Positions 1 through 7,925 of a stretch of DNA of 64,000 nucleotides are shown here, piece by piece. The position numbers and the translations under genes are program-made. The notes under the pieces are model-generated. The model made no database searches. It saw only the letters and a program-made list of their open reading frames with translations, and was not told the DNA's origin. Numbering within the stretch: position 1 is the stretch's first letter; each line of letters starts with the position of its first letter. Origin of the DNA: Cognatundibacterium jejuense (GTDB taxonomy: Bacteria; Pseudomonadota; Gammaproteobacteria; Burkholderiales; Burkholderiaceae_D); contig NZ_JACOFV010000003.1 of NCBI RefSeq assembly GCF_014284255.1, positions 1 to 64,000 of the forward strand, given 5' to 3'.

Positions 1-106
1 TGATCTCTTTAAAGGGTCGTTCGAGACCAGGACGTTGATAGGCTGGGTGTGGAAGTGCAGTAATGCATTAAGCTAACCAGTACTAATTGCCCGTAAGGCT
101 TGTCCC
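1..106 (+). rRNA. 23S rRNA, 3' end (partial)
   Basis: The window opens inside the last helices of a 23S rRNA gene: the GATAGGCTGGGTGTGGAAG stretch and the terminal GCTAACCAGTACTAATTGCC segment are typical of proteobacterial 23S 3' ends. The mature end is placed near the AAGGCTTGTCC segment; the exact base is uncertain by a few nucleotides. The rest of the gene lies before the window. About 200 bases without a recognisable gene separate it from the first 5S gene. Confidence 0.93.
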
Positions 107-315
107 TATAACCTTAGCAGGTTGTAGGCTACGAGAGAAATTATGAAGTGAATGCCAAAGAGAGTTTGGTACGAATCATAACCAGTAATAAATGAATCAA
201 GATTAGTGCGAAAGAGAGATGAGAATCACTCGGAGCGCACACTCTACGAAACTTCTTCTGAATTGGATTTGCTGTGGGCTGCAGAACAACGCACACACAG
301 TAGATCGACAAGTTA

Positions 316-432
316 TGCCTGATGACCATAGCGAGTTGGTACCACCCCTTCCCATCCCGAACAGGACCGTGAAACGACTCTGCGCCAATGATAGTGCTGC
401 AACCAGTGTGAAAGTAGGTTATCGTCAGGCTC
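316..432 (+). rRNA. rrf: 5S rRNA, copy 1
   Basis: About 117 nt with the 5S hallmarks: 5' TGCCTGATGACC pairing with 3' ATCGTCAGGCT, the internal CCCATCCCGAACAGGA loop, and the GTGTGAAAGTAGG arm. It follows the 23S 3' end, as in a standard rRNA operon. A rho-independent terminator follows directly. It differs from the second 5S copy (680-796) at one visible base, C at 368 versus T at 732. Confidence 0.96.
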
Positions 433-440
433 CAAATTGC

Positions 441-476
441 AACCCCTCTCTGTGAAAACAGCGAGGGGTTTTGCTT
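441..476 (+). terminator. Terminator after 5S copy 1
   Basis: AACCCCTC at 441-448 pairs with GAGGGGTT at 463-470, followed by TTTTGCTTTTAT. It is a compact GC-rich hairpin with a T-rich tail and should end the rRNA operon transcript before the second 5S gene. Confidence 0.85.
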
Positions 477-601
477 TTATAAAAGTATAGATACGTCTTT
501 TATAGATACCTATCTTCGTGAAGATGTGAATAAAAAATGTAAATATATGAATTTGGTAGCGCGGTCCTAACACGCACTGAAGTATTTGCAGAATAGTATT
601 T

Positions 602-622
602 GGCGGGTCGCACTCGCCCTAC
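602..622 (+). repeat. Dispersed intergenic repeat, half element
   Basis: A short segment (GCGGGTCGCACTCGCCCTAC plus AAAA) between the two 5S genes. It closely matches the right arm of the larger palindromic element at 56597-56662 (GCGGGTTTGCACCCGTCCTAC region). Related pieces occur at 9842-9862, 15076-15088 and 19011-19074. It probably belongs to a genome-wide intergenic repeat family; this copy looks like a remnant. Confidence 0.5.
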
Positions 623-679
623 AAAATTCGATTTTTTGTATTTCTCAGAACAGCGAAAATACAATGAATCACCCAGTTA

Positions 680-796
680 TGCCTGATGACCATAGCGAGT
701 TGGTACCACCCCTTCCCATCCCGAACAGGACTGTGAAACGACTCTGCGCCAATGATAGTGCTGCAACCAGTGTGAAAGTAGGTTATCGTCAGGCTC
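680..796 (+). rRNA. rrf: 5S rRNA, copy 2
   Basis: A second complete 5S gene. The match to copy 1 covers about 123 nt, from AGTTATGCC through GGCTCCA, with one substitution (C368 to T732); the flanks then diverge completely. This is a local duplication of just the 5S transcription unit. Because copy 1 carries a strong terminator, this copy needs read-through or its own promoter. No convincing promoter was identified. Confidence 0.95.
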
Positions 797-804
797 CATA
801 CACC

Positions 805-840
805 AACCCTCGTTACTTAGGTAGCGAGGGTTTTGTTTTT
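805..840 (+). terminator. Terminator after 5S copy 2
   Basis: AACCCTCG at 805-812 pairs with CGAGGGTT at 825-832, followed by TTTGTTTTT. Its sequence is unrelated to the terminator of copy 1 although the architecture is the same. Confidence 0.85.
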
Positions 841-864
841 ATAGCATTTGAGTGCTTCGTCGAA

Positions 865-913
865 AATTGATCGAGTATGATGATCAATTCAGCATGACCT
901 TGATCTGGATCAC
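865..913 (+). promoter_or_regulatory. FNR/ANR-like box and inverted repeat upstream of the YdcH-like gene
   Basis: TTGATCTGGATCAC at 900-913 matches the FNR/ANR consensus TTGAT-N4-ATCAA at all but the last base. Just upstream AATTGATC (865-872) and GATCAATT (882-889) form a perfect 8-bp inverted repeat with a 9-bp spacer. Both lie 70-115 bp before the ATG at 981. Oxygen-responsive control of the small downstream gene is an inference. Confidence 0.5.
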
Positions 914-980
914 AATTGACTTTGCGGATGCGAATATCATAGATGCAGCAGGAATTTTCCTCATCTATTCAGGAGTTATT

Positions 981-1229
981 ATGCAAGTTGAACATCACCA
1001 ATTGGCTGTTGATTTTCCAGAGTTCAAAGAACAAATTCATGACCTGAAATCGAGCGACGCGCATTTTGCAAAATTGTTTGATGAGTATGAAGCAACGGAT
1101 AAGGCAGTTAACCGCGCTGAGAACGGTGTTGAGCACTTAGGTGACGTCGCTCTTGAAGCACTCAAGAAAGTGCGCATTCACTTGAAAGACCAGTTATTTC
1201 AAAAGTTGCAGGCAACGGTGAAAGCTTAA
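981..1229 (+). CDS. YdcH/DUF465 family small protein
   Basis: This 82-residue protein begins MQVEHHQLAVDFPEFKEQ and is rich in charged residues with a helical-hairpin pattern, as in the DUF465/YdcH family. Residues such as HHQLAVDFPEFKEQIHDLK and the following heptad-like FDEYEATDKAVNRAE match the family layout. The family's molecular role is not established. The start at 981 is chosen because AGGAG lies 8 bp upstream; an open frame extends back to 852 but has no Shine-Dalgarno and crosses the putative FNR box. It is monocistronic and ends at the hairpin at 1294-1328. Control by an FNR/ANR-type regulator is inferred from the upstream box. Confidence 0.85.
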   Translation: MQVEHHQLAVDFPEFKEQIHDLKSSDAHFAKLFDEYEATDKAVNRAENGVEHLGDVALEALKKVRIHLKDQLFQKLQATVKA

Positions 1230-1293
1230 TGCTTTAAAGAAAACCTGCTGCGAATTCTTGCAGCGAAAAATAAGCGTTCAAAATAAGCCTTCA

Positions 1294-1328
1294 AAATAAG
1301 CGGTCAATATTTGGCCGCTTATTTTTTT
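1294..1328. terminator. Terminator between the YdcH-like gene and the DUF3025 gene
   Basis: The AAATAAGCGG arm (1294-1303) and the CCGCTTATTT arm (1315-1324) form a stem followed by a T-run. It terminates the rightward YdcH transcript. The stop codon of the leftward DUF3025 gene (TTA at 1319-1321) lies inside the right arm. Upstream, AAAATAAGC is repeated three times in about 40 bp (1266-1301), suggesting slippage duplications. Confidence 0.75.
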
Positions 1329-2122
1329 TGCCGTGGTGGACGGAAAACGCTCTGATCCGCGTAAAACCCGGGATTTTGCTCTTCCCACCAACCAGGAATA
1401 CCTAACACTGGTAGCGGCGTGTAATCAGCGGTGGTCAATCCATGGGTCAACAATTGTTGAGATACGAGTTGGTCGATCTGCATCAAACTATTATCACGCG
1501 ATAAAGCAAAGTGTTGTGGTTCAACTCTGAGTACCCAACTATGCGCAGTGATCGCCTTATATGGATTGACTAATTTTTCCATTAAGGCGTGACCAAAACT
1601 CCAAACTTTGGCGCAACGATCAAATTTTGATCGTTGTTGTACAAAAGCGGAATCCCATTGATGCAGACGTAATGCCTCAATTAAATCGTCCCCAGCTTCA
1701 GAATTTTCAACGACTAAAAGTGCTGCATTTTCATCAAAGATGGTCGCAGCGTCACGCGCAGGGCCGCGCGATTTTCCTATCCCTAGTGCGGCAATTTGTG
1801 CGGCTTGCAAGGCATTGAGCTGACGCTTAATTTCTGGAAAACTCAGCCATACTAAGGCATTAAAAAAATCATGCAGATTTTCCCGCGTGGGTACTTTGCC
1901 CGTCGCGTTAATATGCGCCTCATATGCTGTGCCTTCCGGTAATTCTTCTTGCGGAATAAACTGAACTGCTAGCCCAAGATGATTTTGCAATTGCATTTCA
2001 CCTGCGAGCCGGTTCAGGCATGCACGCCAATCTTGCGCAGCGATCAATTGCTGCGCATAAGGGCGTACGGTATCAAACCAACGGGCAGACCAGTCTATCT
2101 GGTCAAAAAAACGTTCAGACAT
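1319..2122 (-). CDS. DUF3025 family protein
   Basis: This 267-residue protein resembles the DUF3025 family of uncharacterised beta/gammaproteobacterial proteins, with the LHDFFNALVWLSFPEIKRQLN core and a later WSFGHALMEKLV segment. No signal peptide or membrane segment is visible. The start at 2122 (MSERFFDQIDW) is the first ATG; the frame continues to a TTG at 2155 that would overlap pyrC. It begins 5 nt after the pyrC stop, so it is very probably cotranscribed with pyrC. Function is unknown; adjacency to pyrC is a pattern I recall from related bacteria but could not check. Confidence 0.8.
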   Translation of the reverse strand: MSERFFDQIDWSARWFDTVRPYAQQLIAAQDWRACLNRLAGEMQLQNHLGLAVQFIPQEELPEGTAYEAHINATGKVPTRENLHDFFNALVWLSFPEIKRQLNALQAAQIAALGIGKSRGPARDAATIFDENAALLVVENSEAGDDLIEALRLHQWDSAFVQQRSKFDRCAKVWSFGHALMEKLVNPYKAITAHSWVLRVEPQHFALSRDNSLMQIDQLVSQQLLTHGLTTADYTPLPVLGIPGWWEEQNPGFYADQSVFRPPRQKK

Positions 2123-2127
2123 CTGGC

Positions 2128-3222
2128 TTAGGCGCTGACTGCCTGTAATTTCCAATGTAAGGTTTCACCGCTATTAAGTGGCACGATACTGGCATCGGCG
2201 AACGGTAACTCATCCGGCATTGTCCATTCCTGCCGCAGCAACTGAACTTTGTCAGTATTGCGAGGCAGATTGTAAAAATCGGGGCCATTAAAGCTGGAAA
2301 ACGCTTCGAGTTTATCGAGTGCACCAGCTTGATCAAACGCTTGTGCATACAGTTCCATCGCGTGCAGAGCGGTATAGCATCCAGCGCAGCCGCAAGCGTG
2401 CTCTTTTGCACCTTTAGCGTGTGGTGCGGAGTCCGTGCCGAGGAAAAAGCGTGCGCTGCCTGATGTTGCCGCTTTTAACAAAGCCTGGCGATGGGTTTCA
2501 CGCTTTAAGACTGGCAGGCAATAGTAATGCGGGCGGATGCCGCCTTTAAAGATCTCATTGCGGTTGTACAGCAAATGATGTGCAGTAATCGTCGCTGCAA
2601 TCGCACCAGGCGCTTCTGCAACGTAAGCCGCAGCATCGCTGGTGGTGATGTGCTCAAACACGACCTTAAGCTCTGGCATGTCTTTGCGTAAAGGTTGCAT
2701 TACGCGATCAATAAATACAGCTTCACGATCGAATAAGTCGATGTCTGAATCAGTGACTTCGCCATGAACCAGAAAAGGCATGCCGACTTCTTGCATGACT
2801 TCCAGTGTTTTGTAGCATTTTTTCAGATCGGTCACGCCAGCATCTGAATTGGTCGTTGCGCCAGCCGGGTAGAGTTTCACAGCATGGACAAAACCGCTGT
2901 CCTTGGCGCGTCGGATTTCATCTGGTGGTGTGTTATTGGTCAGATATAAAGTCATCAATGGTTCAAACTTCATCCCTGCTGGCAACGCGGCCAGGATACG
3001 CTCGCGATAGGCTGCGGCTTGTTCCGTGGTCGTGACTGGTGGCTTCAGGTTAGGCATGACGATGGCACGGCCAAATTGCGCAGCAGTGTGCGGTAAGACG
3101 CTTGCGAGTGCGGCGCCATCACGCAAATGCAAATGCCAGTCGTCTGGTCGGGTGATGGTCAGAGATTGTGAGGATGGTGTGGACATGATCGCTTTCGGTG
3201 TCAAATTCTCGATAGCCATCAT
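2128..3222 (-). CDS. pyrC: Dihydroorotase (class II)
   Basis: PyrC interconverts N-carbamoyl-aspartate and dihydroorotate, the third step of pyrimidine synthesis. The 364-residue protein carries the zinc motif HLHLRDG (His30, His32), the [11 protein letters not shown] segment with the lysine carboxylated in the family, LVHGEV and FEHITT with further metal-binding histidines, and the catalytic GTDSAPH. The start at 3222 follows an AAGG ribosome site; this gives an N-terminus about 15 residues longer than E. coli PyrC, and MSTPSS at 3186 is an alternative without a visible ribosome site. The DUF3025 gene follows 5 nt downstream. An 82-bp AT-rich element lies upstream. Confidence 0.95.
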   Translation of the reverse strand: MMAIENLTPKAIMSTPSSQSLTITRPDDWHLHLRDGAALASVLPHTAAQFGRAIVMPNLKPPVTTTEQAAAYRERILAALPAGMKFEPLMTLYLTNNTPPDEIRRAKDSGFVHAVKLYPAGATTNSDAGVTDLKKCYKTLEVMQEVGMPFLVHGEVTDSDIDLFDREAVFIDRVMQPLRKDMPELKVVFEHITTSDAAAYVAEAPGAIAATITAHHLLYNRNEIFKGGIRPHYYCLPVLKRETHRQALLKAATSGSARFFLGTDSAPHAKGAKEHACGCAGCYTALHAMELYAQAFDQAGALDKLEAFSSFNGPDFYNLPRNTDKVQLLRQEWTMPDELPFADASIVPLNSGETLHWKLQAVSA

Positions 3223-3258
3223 TTTACCTTTCTGCACGACAGGCTGAAAGGATAAAAA

Positions 3259-3340
3259 TATACTCCACCATAGTATGTAATTTTCTCCCATGTTTGATAA
3301 TGACAAATAGGGTAAAAATTAAAAATATTGGGGGAGTATA
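3259..3340 (+). repeat. 82-bp AT-rich element, copy 1
   Basis: The segment begins TATACTCC and ends GGAGTATA; the extended arms AAATATACTCC (3256-3266) and GGAGTATATTT (3333-3343) are a perfect 11-bp inverted repeat. An equally long segment at 33509-33590 aligns without gaps at roughly 48 of 82 positions by eye, including TATACT, AAATA, GGT and GGGGGAGTAT. It sits between pyrC and gltL. No target-site duplication is evident. It may be a non-autonomous mobile element or a conserved control sequence. Confidence 0.5.
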
Positions 3341-3425
3341 TTTAAAGACGGTGTGAAACCGCATCTACATTTGTCATCCGTGATGAACAAACGCAGAAAC
3401 AGGTTTCACATTTGCTGATCCTTGC

Positions 3426-4154
3426 TTAATGCGCGATGATCTTCGCCAGGAAATCGCGGGCGCGATCTGAGCGGGCATTGGTAAAGAAATCATCTTTGGG
3501 ACAATCTTCGACAATGACACCTTTGTCCATGAAAACGATGCGGTTTGCTACTTTTTTGGCAAAACCCATTTCATGCGTCACCACCATCATGGTCATGCCT
3601 TCTTGTGCCAGACCTACCATCACGTCCAGCACTTCATTGATCATTTCAGGGTCAAGTGCTGATGTCGGCTCGTCAAATAACATGGCGATAGGATCCATCG
3701 ATAAGGCACGGGCGATCGCCACACGTTGTTGCTGACCACCGGACAATTGACCAGGAAATTTATCTTTCTGATTCAACAGCCCGACGCGGTCCAGATATTT
3801 CAATCCACGTTCTGTCGCTTCATCTTCAGAACGTCCCAATACTTTGACCTGACCCAGCGTCAGATTTTGCCGGATAGTTAAATGTGGGAACAGCTCAAAG
3901 TTTTGAAACACCATACCGATGCGAGCGCGCAGTTTGGATAAATTCGTTTTGGGGTCGCCCACAGAAATGCCATCAACAATAATCTCACCTTTTTGGAAAG
4001 GTTCTAAACCATTGACAGTCTTGATCAGTGTTGATTTGCCCGAACCAGAAGGGCCGCATACGACCACCACTTCACCTTTGGCGACTTGGGTGCTGCAATC
4101 AGTCAATACCTGAAACTGACCATACCATTTGCTAACGTTGTTTAATGTAATCAT
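3426..4154 (-). CDS. gltL: Glutamate/aspartate-type ABC transporter, ATP-binding subunit
   Basis: The 242-residue cytoplasmic ATPase energises uptake of polar amino acids. It has Walker A GPSGSGKST (residues 34-42), a Q-loop around MVFQNFELFPH, signature LSGGQQQR, Walker B MLFDEPTSALD and the H-loop VVTHEM. The start at 4154 (MITLNNVSKWYG) is supported by GGAG 7 nt upstream; the longer frame adds about 43 residues with no homology to the family. It is the last gene of the leftward set gltI-gltI-gltJ-gltK-gltL. The family assignment is firm; the Glu/Asp substrate is inferred from the neighbouring permeases, binding proteins and gdhA. Confidence 0.92.
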   Translation of the reverse strand: MITLNNVSKWYGQFQVLTDCSTQVAKGEVVVVCGPSGSGKSTLIKTVNGLEPFQKGEIIVDGISVGDPKTNLSKLRARIGMVFQNFELFPHLTIRQNLTLGQVKVLGRSEDEATERGLKYLDRVGLLNQKDKFPGQLSGGQQQRVAIARALSMDPIAMLFDEPTSALDPEMINEVLDVMVGLAQEGMTMMVVTHEMGFAKKVANRIVFMDKGVIVEDCPKDDFFTNARSDRARDFLAKIIAH

Positions 4155-4197
4155 GTTATCTCCAAAATCTTTCAGGGGAATGGAATCTGACCCACTC

Positions 4198-4890
4198 CTA
4201 GCGAATAATCGCCACTTTTTGCTGTAATTTTTTAACCAGGCTAGACAAGCTAAAACATAAAATGAAATAGATGACGGCCACAAAGGTATACATTTCTACC
4301 AATCGTCCATCACGATGCGCAACGGCATTGGCGGAGCCGACAAAGTCCGGAATCCCAAGCACAGACACCAGGGAAACGTCTTGAAATAACACGATCGTTT
4401 GCGTCAATAAGATAGGAATCATGTTGCGGAATGCTTGCGGTAAAACGATATAAGCCATCGTTTGCCAGTAGTTCATTCCTATCGCATACCCGGCGGAAAT
4501 CTGACCACGCGGAATCGATTGAATACCGGAACGCATAATTTCGCAGTAGTAGGCTGCTTCAAACAGAATGAAGGTAATCAGGCAAGATGAGAAAGCGCCA
4601 ACTTGCACTGGTTCATGCGCCCCGATAATCCATGCGCCAATATACGGTGCGAGGAAATAGAACCAGAAAATCACCAACAACAGGGGTACCGAACGAATCA
4701 GGTTGACATAGGTGGTGGCAACGAAAGAAATAAGGCGATTGCTCGATAAGCGCATCATTGCCAGCACGGTACCGAGGATGATGCCACCCAGCATGGCGAC
4801 CAATGTTAATTTAACCGTGAATAACAGACCTTCAAAAATCAAATGCTGCCAGGTGCGTTGAATCACATCAAAGTCGAAAGAGCCTAACAT
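4198..4890 (-). CDS. gltK: Glutamate/aspartate-type ABC permease (GltK-like)
   Basis: This 230-residue inner-membrane permease has about five hydrophobic segments and the typical coupling loop EAAYYCEIMRSGIQSIPRGQISAGYAIGMNYWQ that docks the ATPase. HisM/GltK-type permeases are usually 220-240 residues. The ATG at 4890 lies 2 nt after the gltJ stop and is preceded by AAGGGAA; a TTG at 4896 would overlap the gltJ stop. With gltJ it would form the transmembrane heterodimer. The gene precedes gltL by 43 nt in the same transcript. Confidence 0.9.
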   Translation of the reverse strand: MLGSFDFDVIQRTWQHLIFEGLLFTVKLTLVAMLGGIILGTVLAMMRLSSNRLISFVATTYVNLIRSVPLLLVIFWFYFLAPYIGAWIIGAHEPVQVGAFSSCLITFILFEAAYYCEIMRSGIQSIPRGQISAGYAIGMNYWQTMAYIVLPQAFRNMIPILLTQTIVLFQDVSLVSVLGIPDFVGSANAVAHRDGRLVEMYTFVAVIYFILCFSLSSLVKKLQQKVAIIR

Positions 4891-4892
4891 GA

Positions 4893-5645
4893 TCAATTCC
4901 CTTTCACTTTAGCGGAGCCAGAGGTAATGAACCCCGGAACTGCGGTGACCCGTTCCAGCAAATTCGACAAGAGAATCGCAATGACGGAGATACCAAGATA
5001 GATCAGCGTTACGGCTGTAAATGCTTCAAATACTTGTGCTGAAAATTCTTGCATGGAACGGGCACTTTGCATCAGTTCAACCACAAAAATACTGGAAGCG
5101 ACCGAGCTGTTTTTAATGATCGCCGCGACTTCATTCGTCAGTGAAGGAATGATGATGCGAAACGCCATCGGCAGCAGCACGTAAAGATAGGTTTGCGGCA
5201 AGGTTAAGCCAAGCGCAGTCCCTGCCATGAGTTGACCGCGTGGCAGCGCATTAATACCTGCTGAGACCTGGACTGCAACGCGGGCTGAGGTAAAGAAACC
5301 CAGACTCAACGCGGCAGTAATGAACGCCATATTGGGTAATGATTTGAGCCAGTCACCAAGTGCGGTTGGCACAACTTCAGGCATGACGAAATACCAGAGG
5401 AACATCTGTACCAATAAAGGAATATTCCGAAATAACTCGACGTAAGCATTGGCCGATTTTGCCATCCATTTATTCGGTGCCGTGCGCATGGTACCGATGA
5501 TTGCTCCCAATACCAGCGCAATCACCCAACCCGCTCCCGCGGTGGCTAATGTCCATTGCATGCCAGAAATCAGGGAGTCAAGGTAAGTGCCCGTGCCATC
5601 TGGCGCATCCTCCCAGAAAATCTGCCAGTTCCAGTTGTAATTCAT
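4893..5645 (-). CDS. gltJ: Glutamate/aspartate-type ABC permease (GltJ-like)
   Basis: This 250-residue membrane permease partners gltK. The N-terminal WNWQIFWEDAPDGTGTYLDSL is characteristic of GltJ, followed by membrane helices and the coupling loop ARVAVQVSAGINALPRGQLMAGTALGLTLPQTY. The start at 5645 has a strong GGAG ribosome site 9 nt upstream. It is separated from the upstream binding-protein gene by 212 nt holding a terminator-like hairpin (5778-5798), which would lower permease expression relative to the binding protein. Confidence 0.92.
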   Translation of the reverse strand: MNYNWNWQIFWEDAPDGTGTYLDSLISGMQWTLATAGAGWVIALVLGAIIGTMRTAPNKWMAKSANAYVELFRNIPLLVQMFLWYFVMPEVVPTALGDWLKSLPNMAFITAALSLGFFTSARVAVQVSAGINALPRGQLMAGTALGLTLPQTYLYVLLPMAFRIIIPSLTNEVAAIIKNSSVASSIFVVELMQSARSMQEFSAQVFEAFTAVTLIYLGISVIAILLSNLLERVTAVPGFITSGSAKVKGN

Positions 5646-5777
5646 GTGTATCTCCTCACTACCATCTCTCGATTTGTATTTCTGATTCGCACTTCTGATT
5701 GTCGACTACTAAAAGATAGCACGCATGCCACCTTTTACATTCTGGTGAAAGTAATATTTCAACTATTCCAAATAAAA

Positions 5778-5798
5778 GGGGAGGTGAACTCACCCCCC
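5778..5798 (-). terminator. Terminator-like hairpin between gltI and gltJ
   Basis: GGTGA (5783-5787) and TCACC (5790-5794), extended by GGGG and CCCC with an A bulge, form a very short-looped, GC-rich stem. Read on the minus strand it ends in CCCCTTTTATTT, like an intrinsic terminator. Placed between binding protein and permease genes, it probably lets only part of the transcripts through. Confidence 0.6.
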
Positions 5799-5857
5799 GC
5801 TCTTTGATCATCCTTGAACCAATCAACAGCAAATGATGTGGCTCAATTCAGAAAAGA

Positions 5858-6805
5858 TTACTTTTTCTTTTTCAGTACGGCTTTTTGCGCTTCTGGTACA
5901 GCTGCATACGCTGATGGCTCACCGGAATCAGTTGGTTTTGCAATGACTGCTTTAAATTGGTCAGAGATAGGCCAGTTCAACGTAATACTTTTTGGTGGAA
6001 TTGGTTGCATGAACCATTTATCGTAGATGCGATTGATGTCACCCGAAGTCAAGATGTTACTGATCGCCGTATCGACTGCCTTTTTGAATGCAGGATCATC
6101 TTTACGCAGCATGATGCCATATGGTTCTACCGATAAGGCTTCTTTACTGATTTCGAAATCGGATGGGGATTTAGAATTTGCTGCCAGTGATGCGAGCAAA
6201 ATATCATCCATCACAAACGCAGCAGCGCGGCCAGTTTCTACCATCAGGAAAGCCTCAGCATGATCTTTCGCAGGCAGAATATTGATGCCCAGGTTTTGAT
6301 CTGCATTTAAGGTCGTTAATTGTTTCAAGTTCGAAGTTCCCGATGTTGAAACGACGACTTTACCGCGTAAATCGGCAAGCGATTTAATGTGAGCCGATTT
6401 TTTAGACAGGATACGGTTAGCGGTAACAAATGTTGTTGGCGCAAACGATACTTGTTTTTGACGTTCTAGATTATTGGTGGTAGAGCCGCATTCCAGATCG
6501 ATAGTGCCGTTGGCCATCAAGGGAATACGTGTTGCTGAGGTTACCGGGTTCAACTTCACATTTAATGTGCTTAAACCTAATTGTCGCTGCACTGAAGTCA
6601 CAATCTTCATACACAGGTCAACCGAGTAACCTTGATACGATTGCTTATCATCGAGGTAAGAAAACGGAATAGATGAATCGCGTACACCTAGAATGATGGT
6701 GCCGCTGTCTTTGATTTTTTTTAATGTTCCACTCTCTTGCGCCTGTGCTGCGTTACACGTCATACCAACACTGATCATCAAAACTAATGTTTTCAATAAT
6801 TTCAT
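5858..6805 (-). CDS. gltI: Amino-acid ABC transporter substrate-binding protein (GltI-like), second copy
   Basis: The 315-residue periplasmic protein captures the amino acid for the GltJKL complex. Residues 1-22 (MKLLKTLVLMISVGMTCNAAQA) form a signal peptide. The mature part shows the bacterial SBP_3 pattern: IILGVRDSSIPFSYLDDKQSYQGYSVD, TSATRIPLMANGTIDLECGSTTNN and the C-terminal INRIYDKWF. The start at 6805 has GGAG upstream. It lies downstream of a close paralogue (7032-7925). Two tandem binding proteins for one permease set suggest extended specificity or gene dosage. The tail is unusually lysine-rich (VLKKKK). Confidence 0.9.
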   Translation of the reverse strand: MKLLKTLVLMISVGMTCNAAQAQESGTLKKIKDSGTIILGVRDSSIPFSYLDDKQSYQGYSVDLCMKIVTSVQRQLGLSTLNVKLNPVTSATRIPLMANGTIDLECGSTTNNLERQKQVSFAPTTFVTANRILSKKSAHIKSLADLRGKVVVSTSGTSNLKQLTTLNADQNLGINILPAKDHAEAFLMVETGRAAAFVMDDILLASLAANSKSPSDFEISKEALSVEPYGIMLRKDDPAFKKAVDTAISNILTSGDINRIYDKWFMQPIPPKSITLNWPISDQFKAVIAKPTDSGEPSAYAAVPEAQKAVLKKKK

Positions 6806-6966
6806 ACTGTCTCCAAAATTAAACGACGAAATTCGTATAACAGAGTGTATCAAAACATGCGATCTATGCATTCATATTTTAAAATTAAGTTGTAAGTAAT
6901 TTTTAAGGCTTTCACACCCTTTTTATAACCATAAAAATCGCACAAACCACAAAAAATTATCAGTGT

Positions 6967-7006
6967 ATGGCGTTACCTCATGGGGCGTACCATGCGATAA
7001 CGCTAT
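6967..7006 (-). terminator. Hairpin between the two binding-protein genes
   Basis: ATGGCGTTA and TAACGCTAT (one G-T pair) enclose a second CATGG/CCATG stem. On the minus strand the hairpin is followed after about 10 nt by TTTTTTG. It lies about 25 nt past the stop of the upstream binding-protein gene. It may be a partial terminator or an mRNA-stabilising hairpin. Confidence 0.45.
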
Positions 7007-7031
7007 GAGCGGCTTTATTGTTGTCAGGATG

Positions 7032-7925
7032 TTAATCAGCAACTTTATCGCTAGGAAAACGAATGTTATCGCGCAATAAAAAGCCCATCGGCATATTCAA
7101 ATTGATACCTTTAGGTGCAATCGGCTTTTTAAACCATTTGTCGTAGAGTTTTGTGACGTCACCATCGTTCATCATTTTTGCCATTTCTCGATCCAACAGA
7201 TCTTTGAATGCTGGATCATCTTTGCGTAACATAATGGCGTAGGGTTCCGTGGATAGAGCATCGCCAACAATGGTGAATTTATCTGGATTAGCATTATTTG
7301 CGCGTAAGCCATACAACAATACATCATCGATCACAAAAGCATCGGCTTGAAATTTTTCTACCATCGAAAATGATTCTGCGTGTTCACTGCCTTCAAGAAA
7401 ACGCACATTCAGTCCGCGCACTTTATCGCGGTCATTGAGTAATTTGACGGTCGTGGTTCCTTTGGTAGTGACAACTTTTTTATCTTTCAAATCGGGCCAA
7501 TTTTTAATGCCAGCATCACTACGCACCACCATGCGAGCCGCAGCAAAAAAATGAGGAATAGTAAAACTGACTTGCTTGCGGCGTTCAGCATTATTAGTTG
7601 TCGAACCGCACTCCATATCCGCTTTGCCATCGATAATCGCAGCAATACGATTACTCGATGTCACCGGCAAGTAGTTGACCTTTAATTGGGGGAGCTTGAG
7701 TTCTTTTTTGATAGCGTCCACAAACTTAAGGCAAATATCCATTGAATAGCCGACAGGCTTACCATCGACCAAATAGGAAAACGGCACAGAAGATTCACGA
7801 TGTGCGATTGTGATAGTTTGGGTTGCTTTGATATTGCTGAGAGTATCGGCTGCGCATGTAAGCGGAATTCCGAAAGCCAGCACGCAAGGTAAACTTGCCT
7901 TCAACCATTTTTGCACTACTTTCAT
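7032..7925 (-). CDS. gltI: Amino-acid ABC transporter substrate-binding protein (GltI-like), first copy
   Basis: This 297-residue periplasmic binding protein is the promoter-proximal gene of the glutamate/aspartate module. The signal peptide is about residues 1-25 (ending LTCAAD). The ligand-binding fold shows ITIAHRESSVPFSYLVDGKPVGYSMD, TSSNRIAAIIDGKADMECGSTTNN and VTKLYDKWFKKPIAPKG. It shares the same blocks with the second copy downstream, so the two arose by duplication. The ATG at 7925 has GGAGG 7 nt upstream. The paralogue may bind a different ligand; the sequence does not decide this. Confidence 0.9.
   Translation of the reverse strand: MKVVQKWLKASLPCVLAFGIPLTCAADTLSNIKATQTITIAHRESSVPFSYLVDGKPVGYSMDICLKFVDAIKKELKLPQLKVNYLPVTSSNRIAAIIDGKADMECGSTTNNAERRKQVSFTIPHFFAAARMVVRSDAGIKNWPDLKDKKVVTTKGTTTVKLLNDRDKVRGLNVRFLEGSEHAESFSMVEKFQADAFVIDDVLLYGLRANNANPDKFTIVGDALSTEPYAIMLRKDDPAFKDLLDREMAKMMNDGDVTKLYDKWFKKPIAPKGINLNMPMGFLLRDNIRFPSDKVAD

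Noticed and set aside
110-315. tRNA gene in the 23S-5S spacer
   Set aside because: No acceptor/TpsiC arm pattern was found in this spacer.
219-455. Open frames over the 5S genes
   Set aside because: They lie inside 5S rRNA and terminator sequence.
852-980. N-terminal extension of the YdcH-like gene
   Set aside because: Includes the FNR-like box and inverted repeat, and lacks the AGGAG seen before 981.
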